Both the position numbers and the translations under genes were made by a program. A stretch of DNA of 64,000 nucleotides from Streptomyces sp. NRRL WC-3605 (GTDB taxonomy: Bacteria; Actinomycetota; Actinomycetes; Streptomycetales; Streptomycetaceae): positions 124,001 through 188,000 of the forward strand of contig NZ_LLZN01000001.1 of NCBI RefSeq assembly GCF_001509795.1. Reading direction: 5' to 3'. The notes below the pieces were generated by a model. That model did not search any database, was not told where the DNA came from, and was given only the letters and a program-made list of their open reading frames with translations. This document shows positions 45,634-52,380 of the stretch, piece after piece; the stretch's first letter is position 1; the number at the start of each line of letters is the position of its first letter.

Positions 45634-46827
45634 TTAGGGCGAGTGCCGAGGACGTTCTACAACTCCGAACATCTTACTCAGCTTCAATTCTTCTCTCGCG
45701 ACATTGAATTCAACCCTCGTTCGAACATTCTCCCTCGCGATCAGTGCGCGCATGGCGTCCCTCTCGCGATCCGTTAGCGTCTTCGAGGAGAGGGATATTT
45801 CGAATTTTGATCGTGTCCTCTCGGACTGGGAAAGTTCTAGTACTGCGAGATTCTCGGCTAGCTCGTCATTGCCGGTTTCGAGTATTTGCGTGCAGACTCG
45901 AATGCATTCGATGGACGATCTGACCTCTTCGAGTGTCCTATTTAGTCGATGATGTACGGCGAATGCCGTATCTCCAGCGCCAAGTGCAGCGTTGAGCAGC
46001 AGTGCGAATTCGGTAATTCCGGACGCGAACGAATTCTCCCGGAATCGATTATCTCGAAGCTGCCAGGGGGTTATGTGGAGCCCCAGGAGGAATTCGTAGA
46101 GTTTTGCTGCATCGCTAGGCTTCTTGAAGCGCAGGAAGGCGTACAGCACCGTTGAGGCGTCTCCGGTGCTACCGGCGGCACATAGGAGCCGCATGGCTTC
46201 CGTCACATCTTCGACGCTTCGGAGGGCTCCGAAGCGCGCGAGAGTTCTGTCGGCGAGGAGTGGGTGACCTTTTGCGAGGCGCAACTCGGCGACCAAGGCA
46301 GGAATGTTCGCTGGCGAAAAAGTTTCAGCTAGAGAGTCCTCGACCTGCTTAAGGAAGCGATGCCATTTCCTCTGGCTTATCTCCTTGAGTGCGAGGAGGA
46401 CGGTCGCTGGTGGTTTGTCGGCACATGCTCTTACGAGTGGCTCTGCTGTGCCTCGGGAGCTGGCATCGCGTAGCGCCGCCTCGATAGATGCACTGGGGGT
46501 CTCTTCTTCCACCGTGTGTTCGGGTGTGAAAAGTGCGTCCAGCAGCAATGAGACCAGACGATTACTCTCTGCTTCGGGGTCTGGGCCATTTGTGGCGCGG
46601 CTGGCAAAGAACCGAACCAGACTGCTCAATTGCAGCGCGTTGGGCTGTTTCTTGCCGGAAAGTATGTCCGACACTAGATTTCTATTTAGCGTTGCAGGCA
46701 GATCCATCTTTTCGATACCGGAGCTAATTTCCCGAAGTCCCGGAGTGCCTGCTAGGTGGTAGAGCTTGTGCAAGTCGGACAGAACTTGACGCGCTGGACC
46801 GGGGGGAACTGCCTCTTCCGTTGGCAT
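45634..46827 (-). CDS. AT-richer cargo gene: HTH plus helical-repeat protein
   Basis: A 397-residue protein; ATG 46827 is used, though in-frame GTG codons at 46833 and 46857 exist and no ribosome site is strong. Residues about 10-85 resemble the XRE-like N-terminal domain of actinobacterial regulators (LHKLYHLAGTPGLREI, RNLVSDILSGKKQPNALQLS). The rest is all-helical with TPR/ARM-like spacing (LLALKEISQRKWHRFLKQVE, EFALLLNAALGAGDTAFAVH). Base composition is distinctly lower in GC than the rest of the element, with many TTC/TTG/GAA codons, so it was acquired separately. Its place next to attR is the cargo position. Function unknown; defence or regulation is possible. Confidence 0.7.
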   Translation of the reverse strand: MPTEEAVPPGPARQVLSDLHKLYHLAGTPGLREISSGIEKMDLPATLNRNLVSDILSGKKQPNALQLSSLVRFFASRATNGPDPEAESNRLVSLLLDALFTPEHTVEEETPSASIEAALRDASSRGTAEPLVRACADKPPATVLLALKEISQRKWHRFLKQVEDSLAETFSPANIPALVAELRLAKGHPLLADRTLARFGALRSVEDVTEAMRLLCAAGSTGDASTVLYAFLRFKKPSDAAKLYEFLLGLHITPWQLRDNRFRENSFASGITEFALLLNAALGAGDTAFAVHHRLNRTLEEVRSSIECIRVCTQILETGNDELAENLAVLELSQSERTRSKFEISLSSKTLTDRERDAMRALIARENVRTRVEFNVAREELKLSKMFGVVERPRHSP

Positions 46828-47073
46828 GCCCACGCCTTTAGATCCTCGTCGTCCCACAGTCCCTCATCCCCCGCTGACACGAAGTGGCACGGTCTGTCCC
46901 GAAGCGGTGAGGCTACTGGAACTTCGCGCGGCTGACCAGCAGCTTTGCTCCATCTCAAAGCGCTTGTGGCACTGACTCGCAACTCACTCTGCGGGGTCCC
47001 GCTCAATGGACTGAGCGGGCCGCCTGAGGCGACGCGCTGTTGTGCAGCCACACGCGGAAGTGAGGATGTGGGG
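46828..47073. other. Gene-free stretch with hairpin between cargo gene and small ORF
   Basis: No credible gene is seen. CCCGCTCA (46998-47005) and TGAGCGGG (47012-47019) form an 8-bp stem with a 6-nt loop, a possible terminator. The cargo-gene promoter should lie at its left edge. Confidence 0.4.
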
Positions 47074-47193
47074 ATGAGTAAGAGGCGGAAGCCAACGAGT
47101 GGGCGGAAGATGCGTCGTCGGGATGTGCTCCTGGCGGCCATCGGCGGTCTTTGCTCAGGCCTGGTCCGTGGGGTCATCGATCTGTTGACGTAG
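47074..47193 (+). CDS. Candidate 39-residue basic membrane peptide
   Basis: ATG 47074 follows GAGG by 8 bases. The product MSKRRKPTSGRKMRRRDVLL starts with ten basic residues and continues into one hydrophobic helix (VLLAAIGGLCSGLVRGVIDL). The RRRDVLLAA stretch resembles a twin-arginine leader, or the peptide could be a toxin-like membrane peptide. It lies between the cargo gene and attR on the opposite strand. With no recognised homologue and only its build as support, it is a tentative call. Confidence 0.3.
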   Translation: MSKRRKPTSGRKMRRRDVLLAAIGGLCSGLVRGVIDLLT

Positions 47194-47243
47194 ACCGAGG
47201 GGTGCCAACTTGGGACTTGAGCCAGTCGTCGATTCCCCCAGCG

Positions 47244-47288
47244 GTCCCCCAGGGCGGCGAAGGTTGGGCGTAAGCGCTGATCAGCGCG
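47244..47288. promoter_or_regulatory. Candidate integrase/excisionase arm site, right end
   Basis: GTCCCCCAGG (47244-47253) and TGATCAGCGCG (47278-47288) repeat the two words found next to int at 32550-32571. The second lies 16 bp from the attR core. Confidence 0.4.
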
Positions 47289-47303
47289 GCTGAGGCTGGC
47301 CCG

Positions 47304-47354
47304 CTGTAAATCTGCCGGCTCAGCCTTCCCAGGTTCGAATCCTGGCGCCGCCAC
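47304..47354. repeat. attR, 51-bp copy of the tRNA-Tyr 3' end
   Basis: Identical to 32369-32419. Only the 3' half of the tRNA is present and the preceding bases (CTGGCCCG) do not complete it, so this is not a functional tRNA gene. Confidence 0.95.
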
Positions 47355-47359
47355 ACGAC

Positions 47360-47405
47360 CGAAAGGGTCTGTGATCAGCAGCAATGCTGATCACAGACCC
47401 TTTCG
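47360..47405. terminator. Original chromosomal terminator of tRNA-Tyr, displaced by the element
   Basis: CGAAAGGGTCTGTGATCAGCA is split here as arms at 47360-47380 and 47385-47405, a perfect 21-bp stem with loop GCAA. It starts 6 bp after attR, the distance expected for the tRNA terminator in an empty site. Confidence 0.85.
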
Positions 47406-47533
47406 TCATTCTTGCGCCGAGCGGCCCGCGCCAGCCCGAGCGGGGCAGGCGTGGGGCACCGTTCCGGCTGCTGACCGCCGTCCCTGAGGGTGGCCTCGAT
47501 CTGTGCGTCGGCGTCGGCGACCACAGCGGGCCA

Positions 47534-48079
47534 TCAGGGATTGCCGGGGCCGGCCGTTGCCATGGCCTCGGTCACCGCCTGCCGCAGTGCGCGCTGCGTG
47601 ATCCAGCTGTTCTTCCTGCCGATCAGGCAGGCCACGGCGCGGCCCACCCATTCCGGGTCACCGAGGAGGTGCGGCTTCCCCTCGTCGATGAGCCGCCGCA
47701 GCAGACCCTCCAGCCGGAGGGCGTCCACCGCCCGGTACGCGCGCGTGTGCTGGTCGAAGCGCAGCTGGTCGTCCTCGTACGGGTGGCGAAGGGTCATGTG
47801 CATCCAGCCTCCCTCACGCCCGGCAACCAGTCCTTTGGGCGTGTACATGCCCCGGTGATTCGTGTTCCAGGAGTGCTTGTCCCAGGTGAGCCAGATGCCG
47901 GTCATGATCCGTGACCACGGGATCAACCGTCCCTCGGAGTCCGGCTCGTGCTGGTGGAGACCGTCCGGGCGGAACTCCACCCAGTAGGTGCCAGGACGTG
48001 TGGCGTCTCCAACTGCCCAATGCCCGCTGACCAGTTCCAACGGCCCCAGGTGTGTACCGTCCGCCTCCACGCGGGGCAT
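47534..48079 (-). CDS. Conserved hypothetical protein, 181 residues
   Basis: From ATG 48079 (MPRVEADGTHLGPLELVSGH). The N-terminal half is beta-rich with aromatic strands (GTYWVEFRPDGLHQHEP, SRIMTGIWLTWDKHSW, GWMHMTLRHPYEDDQLRF), as in a PH-like or lipocalin-like barrel. The C-terminal half is helical (LRLEGLLRRLIDEGKPHLLG). No catalytic motif is recognised. No ribosome site precedes the chosen ATG, so a start further upstream is possible. It lies between the displaced tRNA terminator and a small zinc-ribbon gene. Confidence 0.65.
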   Translation of the reverse strand: MPRVEADGTHLGPLELVSGHWAVGDATRPGTYWVEFRPDGLHQHEPDSEGRLIPWSRIMTGIWLTWDKHSWNTNHRGMYTPKGLVAGREGGWMHMTLRHPYEDDQLRFDQHTRAYRAVDALRLEGLLRRLIDEGKPHLLGDPEWVGRAVACLIGRKNSWITQRALRQAVTEAMATAGPGNP

Positions 48080-48154
48080 TGAATCACGCGTTCTGTGACC
48101 TGTTGCGCCCATGCCCGCCACTGCCTTCGGGCCGCGTACGGGCACACTGGCCCC

Positions 48155-48367
48155 ATGGCCACGCCACGCAGACGCTGTCCCGAATGCCGTCGAGAGATCG
48201 CCGTCGTCGGCGGGCGGTTCGCTCGGCATGATCCCCCCGGTGCGCGGCAGAGCGGGGAACTCGTGTCGTGTCCGGGATCCCGGAGGCAGACACAACTCGG
48301 TGCCGCTCAGCCCGCCTTGGACGGGTACGTCGTGCCCGACTTCCCCGGGCAGTTGCCGTTGTTCTGA
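48155..48367 (+). CDS. Small zinc-ribbon-like protein, 70 residues
   Basis: From ATG 48155. It begins MATPRRRCPECRREIAVVGG, with one CPxC knuckle, a second Cys (LVSCPG) and a C-terminal PDFPGQLPLF that is typical of small actinobacterial proteins of unknown function. The missing fourth ligand may be His (FARHDPP). Divergent from the 181-residue protein with 75 bp between them. Confidence 0.6.
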   Translation: MATPRRRCPECRREIAVVGGRFARHDPPGARQSGELVSCPGSRRQTQLGAAQPALDGYVVPDFPGQLPLF

Positions 48368-48388
48368 GCGGCACCGAAAAGGCGTGTC

Positions 48389-49045
48389 TCAGTTGCCCGC
48401 CACGGACTTCACGGCCACCGACAGGGGAGCGGAGCCGCTGATCAGTTCGAGCGTCAGGCCCGCGGTCGCCGGAGTGTCGAGCAACTCCGCCAGGACGGCG
48501 GCCACATCGTCCCGGGGGATCGGGCCGCGGCCGGTGCGGGCCTCCAGGCGGACCAGGCCCGTTCCGGCGTCGTTCGTCAGCATCCCGGGCCGCAGGATCG
48601 TCCAGTCCAGGGCCTTCTGGGAGCGGACGTACTCGTCGGCCGCGCCCTTGGCGCGCAGGTAGACGTCGAAGATCTCGTCGCCCTCGTGCGCCGGGTCGGC
48701 GCCCATCGAGGAGACGACCAGGAAGCGGCGTACGCCCGCCCGGACCGCCGCATCCGCGAAGAGCACTGCCGCGCCCTTGTCCACGGTGTCCTTGCGGTCG
48801 GACCCGCTGCCCGGGCCCGCGCCGGCCGCGAACACCGCCGCGTCGGCGCCCTGGAGACACGCCGCGACCTCCTCGACGGACGCCGACTCCAGGTCCAGCA
48901 CCACGGGTTCGGCACCGGCCTCCCGCAGATCGTCGCTCTGTTCGGCCTTGCGGATGATTCCCGCGACCTCGTCACCGCGCGCGGAGAGCAACTGCTCCAG
49001 CCGCAGCGCGATCTGACCATGACCACCAGCGATGACAATGCGCAT
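48389..49045 (-). CDS. NAD(P)-binding atypical SDR
   Basis: A 218-residue Rossmann protein from ATG 49045. It starts MRIVIAGGHGQIALRLEQLL (GGxGxxA loop), with AGIIRKAEQSDDLREAGA (cofactor selection), DAAVFAAGAGPGSGSDRKDT and RRFLVVSSMGADPAHEGDE, and the active-site-like YLRAKGAADEYVRSQ, giving Tyr-x3-Lys. It matches the NmrA/YwnB-like atypical SDRs often annotated as NAD(P)H-binding proteins or sugar epimerases. The substrate is unknown. The gene is single and convergent with the zinc-ribbon gene. Confidence 0.82.
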   Translation of the reverse strand: MRIVIAGGHGQIALRLEQLLSARGDEVAGIIRKAEQSDDLREAGAEPVVLDLESASVEEVAACLQGADAAVFAAGAGPGSGSDRKDTVDKGAAVLFADAAVRAGVRRFLVVSSMGADPAHEGDEIFDVYLRAKGAADEYVRSQKALDWTILRPGMLTNDAGTGLVRLEARTGRGPIPRDDVAAVLAELLDTPATAGLTLELISGSAPLSVAVKSVAGN

Positions 49046-49136
49046 GCCTTCGACCGTACGCCCGGCCGACCTCATCCGCCGCACGACTCCGGCCTGTCAC
49101 CCGCAACGGCGAAGCGTCATGAGGGGACCGTACGGG

Positions 49137-50396
49137 TCACGACAGCTCCCCGCGCCCCTGCCTCGGCAGCCCGAGTTCGGCCGTCGCGGCCGAGTCGCAG
49201 TACTCCCGTACGGCGCTCGTGCGGGCCACCACACGGCCGCGGTGCACCACGATCCGGCTGTACGCCAGGGACAGCGCCGACGCGAGGCGCTCGCCGCGCA
49301 CCGCCAGCAGTTCGGCCGGGAAGCCCGCCTCCACGCGGACCTCCGGCAGGCCGAGCGCCGCTCGCGCCGACGCGCTGACGCAGTCGTACGCGTCCTCGGG
49401 GCGCAGCCCGTGGCGCGAGGCGAGCAGATAGGCGGCCTCGAACGGGTCCCCGCGGCCCACGGGGTTGGAGACGTCCTGCAGGGCGCCGCTGCCGGCGGCG
49501 ACCCGGACCCCGGCGGCGCGCAGGAGCCGTACGGGCGCCGTGCCGCGGCGTTCCGCGCCCCCGCAGCCGCCCTGGGGAAGGCACACCACCGTGATTCCGG
49601 CCGCGGCGAGCTGGTCGGCGGTGCGGGCGGCCACGTCGGCGGGCAGGCGGCCCAGGCCCCCGCAGGGGCTCAGCGTGACTCCGGGCCGCAGGCCGCCCGC
49701 CATGGCGGCGAGACGGGACAGCCGTGCCGGGTCGGTGGCGTCGGTGTGCAGGTCGACGGGGCAGCCGTGCTCGGAGGCCACCTCCAGGACGGCCTCGACG
49801 TATCCGGTCGGGTCGGGGTCCAGGTCGGGGCAGCCGCCGACGACCGAGGCGCCCATCTTCAGCGCGTCCCGCAGCACGGCGAGCCCGTCCGCCCCCGCCA
49901 CACCGGTCAGCAGCCGGGGCATCGCGACGGTCGTCAACTCCGTGAGCCCGCGCAGCGAACGCCGTGCCTGGAGGACGGCGGCGAGCGCGTTCAGCTCCTG
50001 GACGTCGCCCACGCGAACGTGGGCCCGCAGCGCGGTCGCGCCGTGGCCGAGCTGGAGCAGCGCGGCCTCGGTGGCCCGGCGCTGGACGTCCTCCGCGGCG
50101 TACGACACGGGTCCGTCCCGGTCGTCGGCGGAGAGGGCGGTGTCGGCGTGGGCGTGCGGTTCGGCCGGGGCCGGCAGGAGCAGGTATCCGCCCAGGTCCA
50201 CACGGGACCCGCACGCGCGTGTGCCGTCCCCGGTCAGGCTCCCGGCCGTCCCCACCGCCTCGATGCGCCCGCCGCTCAGCCGCACGTCGACGGTGCGGCC
50301 GTCGGTGAGGTGTGCGCCGCACAACAGGAGGGAGCCCGGGTCGGCGGGTCCCGGCGAGGAGGACGAGGGGGGCGGCTGGGGCTGGCTGTCGGGCAT
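49137..50396 (-). CDS. Amidohydrolase related to cytosine deaminase, metal site degenerate
   Basis: A 419-residue protein from ATG 50396 with a TIM-barrel amidohydrolase layout: a beta-sandwich start (LLLCGAHLTDGRTVDVRLSG), the HxH pair in PAEPHAHADTAL, and a third His in PVDLHTDATDPARL. The later ligands of CodA-like enzymes are changed: SHC reads SPCGGL and the catalytic Asp region GSDxxxD reads AAGSGALQDVSNPVG. Activity is therefore uncertain; it may use another metal arrangement or have lost catalysis. The gene is single, upstream of the tRNA-Thr promoter on the opposite strand. Confidence 0.8.
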   Translation of the reverse strand: MPDSQPQPPPSSSSPGPADPGSLLLCGAHLTDGRTVDVRLSGGRIEAVGTAGSLTGDGTRACGSRVDLGGYLLLPAPAEPHAHADTALSADDRDGPVSYAAEDVQRRATEAALLQLGHGATALRAHVRVGDVQELNALAAVLQARRSLRGLTELTTVAMPRLLTGVAGADGLAVLRDALKMGASVVGGCPDLDPDPTGYVEAVLEVASEHGCPVDLHTDATDPARLSRLAAMAGGLRPGVTLSPCGGLGRLPADVAARTADQLAAAGITVVCLPQGGCGGAERRGTAPVRLLRAAGVRVAAGSGALQDVSNPVGRGDPFEAAYLLASRHGLRPEDAYDCVSASARAALGLPEVRVEAGFPAELLAVRGERLASALSLAYSRIVVHRGRVVARTSAVREYCDSAATAELGLPRQGRGELS

Positions 50397-50628
50397 CGCG
50401 CTCCAGGGGCTCGGGCTGCGCATCGGCGCTGCGGGACCCTGCCGGGGCACTGCGCCGGGCATGCAAGATCACGCAGAGTGAGTCGAGCCTAGGGTGGCCG
50501 TGCGGCCCTGGCGCGTAGGAGCGCAATAGTCGTACCGGCGTGGTCCGTCGTGGAGCGGGGTCGCGGCACGGTCCCAGGGCGGGCGTTCGGCCCGGTGTTC
50601 GGGTGTGGGCGGGGGCCGCGAAACGGAT

Positions 50629-50658
50629 TTGGGCGAACGGCGGCAGACCGTGTAATGT
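50629..50658 (+). promoter_or_regulatory. Probable promoter of the tRNA-Thr/tRNA-Met/rpmG unit
   Basis: TTGGGC (50629-50634), an 18-bp spacer and TAATGT (50653-50658) fit the housekeeping sigma consensus, and the tRNA starts 12 bases later. Confidence 0.5.
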
Positions 50659-50669
50659 CTTCATCGCTC

Positions 50670-50742
50670 GCCCCAATAGCTCAGTCGGCAGAGCGTCTCC
50701 ATGGTAAGGAGAAGGTCAACGGTTCGATTCCGTTTTGGGGCT
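50670..50742 (+). tRNA. tRNA-Thr (anticodon GGT)
   Basis: Acceptor GCCCCAA/TTGGGGC pairs fully, discriminator T. The anticodon stem TCTCC/GGAGA encloses ATGGTAA, anticodon GGT. The T loop is TTCGATT. The gene is 73 nt long. Confidence 0.95.
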
Positions 50743-50788
50743 CTGGTGTGAAGAGTTCCCGCCGCAAGGCGGGGCCTCATCGCATCAC

Positions 50789-50861
50789 AGCGGTGTAGCT
50801 CAGTCGGTAGAGCAAGCGGCTCATAATCGCTGTGTCACCGGTTCAAGTCCGGTCACCGCTA
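50789..50861 (+). tRNA. tRNA-Met (anticodon CAT)
   Basis: Acceptor AGCGGTG/CACCGCT pairs fully, discriminator A. The anticodon stem AGCGG/TCGCT encloses CTCATAA, anticodon CAT. The paired first acceptor position argues for the elongator form. It lies 46 bp after tRNA-Thr and 90 bp before rpmG. Confidence 0.94.
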
Positions 50862-50951
50862 CTGACAGTAGCCGATTGCGGGGTCGGTCCTTCGATCGGC
50901 TACTCTTTCTTGCGTTGAATCAGTCCATCCGTTCGTCTTAGGAGCACTCAC

Positions 50952-51116
50952 GTGGCTGCCACCGACGTCCGCCCGAAGATCACGCTGGCCTGCGTGGAGT
51001 GCAAGGAGCGGAACTACATCACCAAGAAGAACCGGCGTAACAACCCGGACCGACTGGAGATGAAGAAGCACTGCCCGCGTTGCAACGCGCACACCGCGCA
51101 CCGCGAAACGCGATAA
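50952..51116 (+). CDS. rpmG: 50S ribosomal protein L33
   Basis: A 54-residue protein from GTG 50952 with AGGAG upstream. It reads [20 protein letters not shown], then [20 protein letters not shown]. The two CxxC pairs (CVEC and CPRC) make this the zinc-binding (C+) form of L33; Streptomyces also carry a C- form elsewhere that is induced under zinc limitation. It belongs to the large ribosomal subunit near the E site. The tRNA-Thr-tRNA-Met-rpmG order is widely conserved in actinobacteria. Confidence 0.96.
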   Translation: MAATDVRPKITLACVECKERNYITKKNRRNNPDRLEMKKHCPRCNAHTAHRETR

Positions 51117-51127
51117 ATCAGGCTCGT

Positions 51128-51165
51128 ACGTGAGGCCGTCCCCGATCGTGGGGGCGGCCTCACGT
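51128..51165 (+). terminator. Terminator after rpmG
   Basis: ACGTGAGGCCG (51128-51138) pairs with CGGCCTCACGT (51155-51165), with an inner CCCC/GGGG extension. It lies 11 bp after the rpmG stop. Confidence 0.8.
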
Positions 51166-51213
51166 CGTTTCCGCCCCGGTTACCGGCTGGTTCCGGCCGG
51201 TCGGGCATCGGAT

Positions 51214-51332
51214 CAGGACACACGCGGCAGCATCAGGACCCGCAACGCCGCGTCAGGACGCACGCAGCAGCATCAGGACTCGCACAGCCGCGTCAGACGC
51301 ACGCAGCAGCATCCAGACGCACGCGGCCGCGT
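51214..51332. repeat. Three tandem ~40-bp repeats upstream of the maoC pair
   Basis: Units at 51214-51253, 51254-51293 and 51294-51332 (40, 40, 39 bp) share the word CAGGACGCACGCAGCAGCAT and end GCCGCGT. The last unit ends 38 bp before the dehydratase start, so the array occupies its promoter or leader. Confidence 0.7.
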
Positions 51333-51369
51333 CGGCACATTCGCAGCAGACACCAGGAGGTTCCGGGCC

Positions 51370-51828
51370 ATGGCGCTCGACCAGTCCTTCGTGGGGCGGA
51401 GCTACCCGCCCACCGAGCCCTACGAGGTGGGGCGGGAGAAGATCCGTGAGTTCGCGGTGGCGGTGGGGGACGCCAACCCGGTCTACACGGACCCGGAGGC
51501 CGCCAAGGCGCTCGGTCACCCCGATGTGATCGCCCCGCCGACCTTCGTCTTCGCCATCACCTTCGCGGCCGCCGGGCAGGTCGTCGCCGACCCGCAGCTG
51601 GGCCTGGACTACAGCCGGGTGGTGCACGGCGACCAGAAGTTCGCCTACACCCGCCCGGTGCGGGCCGGCGACCGGCTTACCGTGACCTCGACGATCGAGG
51701 CCGTCAAGACCATGGCGGGCAACGACATCCTGGACGTCCGCGGCGAGGTCCACGACGAGGCCGGCGAGCACGTCGTGACGGCCTGGACGAAGCTCGTGGC
51801 ACGCGGAGCCGAGGAAGGGCAGGGCTGA
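51370..51828 (+). CDS. MaoC-like dehydratase, N-terminal (hot-dog) subunit, HadA-like
   Basis: A 152-residue hot-dog protein from ATG 51370 (AGGAGG 9 bases upstream). It contains SYPPTEPYEVGREKIREFAV, DANPVYTDPEAAKALGHPDV and APPTFVFAITF, the FAS1-type/UPF0336 pattern of mycobacterial HadA and HadC, which lacks catalytic residues and binds the acyl chain. It is followed after 5 bp by the catalytic partner. The rpmG-hadA-hadB-(secE-nusG) order resembles the M. tuberculosis locus. In Streptomyces, which makes no mycolates, the substrate is an unknown 3-hydroxyacyl-ACP or -CoA. Confidence 0.85.
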   Translation: MALDQSFVGRSYPPTEPYEVGREKIREFAVAVGDANPVYTDPEAAKALGHPDVIAPPTFVFAITFAAAGQVVADPQLGLDYSRVVHGDQKFAYTRPVRAGDRLTVTSTIEAVKTMAGNDILDVRGEVHDEAGEHVVTAWTKLVARGAEEGQG

Positions 51829-51833
51829 GACCG

Positions 51834-52262
51834 ATGACGGCGAAGATCGCGTATGACGATGTCGAGGTCGGCACCGAGCTGCCCGCCCAGAGTTTTCCCG
51901 TGACCCGCGCCACGCTGGTGCAGTACGCGGGCGCCTCGGGCGACTTCAACCCGATCCACTGGAACGAGAAGTTCGCCAAGGAGGTCGGGCTCCCGGACGT
52001 CATCGCGCACGGCATGTTCACCATGGCCGAGGCGATCCGGGTGGTCACCGACTGGACCGGCGACCCGGCGGCGGTCGTCGAGTACGGCGTCCGCTTCACC
52101 AAGCCCGTCATCGTCCCGAACGACGACAAGGGCGCCACGATCGAGGTCAGCGGCAAGGTCGCGGCCAAGCTCGACGACAACAAGGTCCGTGTGGACCTGA
52201 CCGTGATGAGCGCCGGGCTGAAGGTGCTCGGCATGTCCCGGGCGGTCGTCCGGCTGGCGTGA
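51834..52262 (+). CDS. MaoC-like (R)-specific enoyl hydratase/dehydratase, HadB-like
   Basis: A 142-residue catalytic hot-dog subunit. The hydratase-2 motif with its Asp-His dyad is visible in SGDFNPIHWNEKFAKEVGLP, followed by DVIAHGMFTMAEAIRVVTDW. It should form a heterodimer with the HadA-like protein and dehydrate (R)-3-hydroxyacyl thioesters. The start ATG 51834 lies 5 bp after the preceding stop. A good terminator follows about 20 bp after its stop. Confidence 0.88.
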   Translation: MTAKIAYDDVEVGTELPAQSFPVTRATLVQYAGASGDFNPIHWNEKFAKEVGLPDVIAHGMFTMAEAIRVVTDWTGDPAAVVEYGVRFTKPVIVPNDDKGATIEVSGKVAAKLDDNKVRVDLTVMSAGLKVLGMSRAVVRLA

Positions 52263-52282
52263 CGCACGCACGCGTGTGAGTG

Positions 52283-52311
52283 AGGGGCGTCCCGCCTGGT
52301 GGGGCGCCCCT
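52283..52311 (+). terminator. Terminator after the maoC pair
   Basis: AGGGGCG (52283-52289) pairs with CGCCCCT (52305-52311), followed by TTCCC; the loop of 15 nt contains further complementary GC bases. Confidence 0.7.
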
Positions 52312-52352
52312 TTCCCGTTCGTCCGCGCATGCCTGCAGAGACCCTTGACTTA

Positions 52353-52372
52353 GTTAGTGATTGAGTACTAAC
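52353..52372. promoter_or_regulatory. TetR operator, copy 1 (autoregulation)
   Basis: GTTAGT-8 bp-ACTAAC, immediately before the TetR start at 52381 and overlapping a TTGACT (52345-52350) -35 element. A near copy precedes the MFS gene. Confidence 0.75.
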
Positions 52373-52380
52373 TTTGGAGC

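Larger units (their letters stand above)
32369..47354. mobile_element. SLP1/pSAM2-type actinomycete integrative and conjugative element (AICE)
   Basis: The 14,986-bp element lies between two exact 51-bp copies of the tRNA-Tyr 3' end. It has all AICE modules: int and xis beside attL, replication (Prim-Pol plus P4-type helicase), a TraB-type DNA translocase with Spd genes, and regulators of the KorSA/Pif kind. No relaxase or type IV secretion genes are present, as expected for the single-translocase mode of double-stranded DNA transfer. It looks intact, with no visible frameshift in int, rep or traB. The cargo segment next to attR is clearly less GC-rich than the rest. Confidence 0.93.

Noticed and set aside
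47304..47354. A second tRNA-Tyr gene
   Set aside because: Only the 3' half from the anticodon onward is present; it is the attR duplication.
32369..47354. Interpretation of the element as a prophage
   Set aside because: No capsid, terminase, tail or lysis genes are present, while TraB, Spd-type and AICE regulators are.
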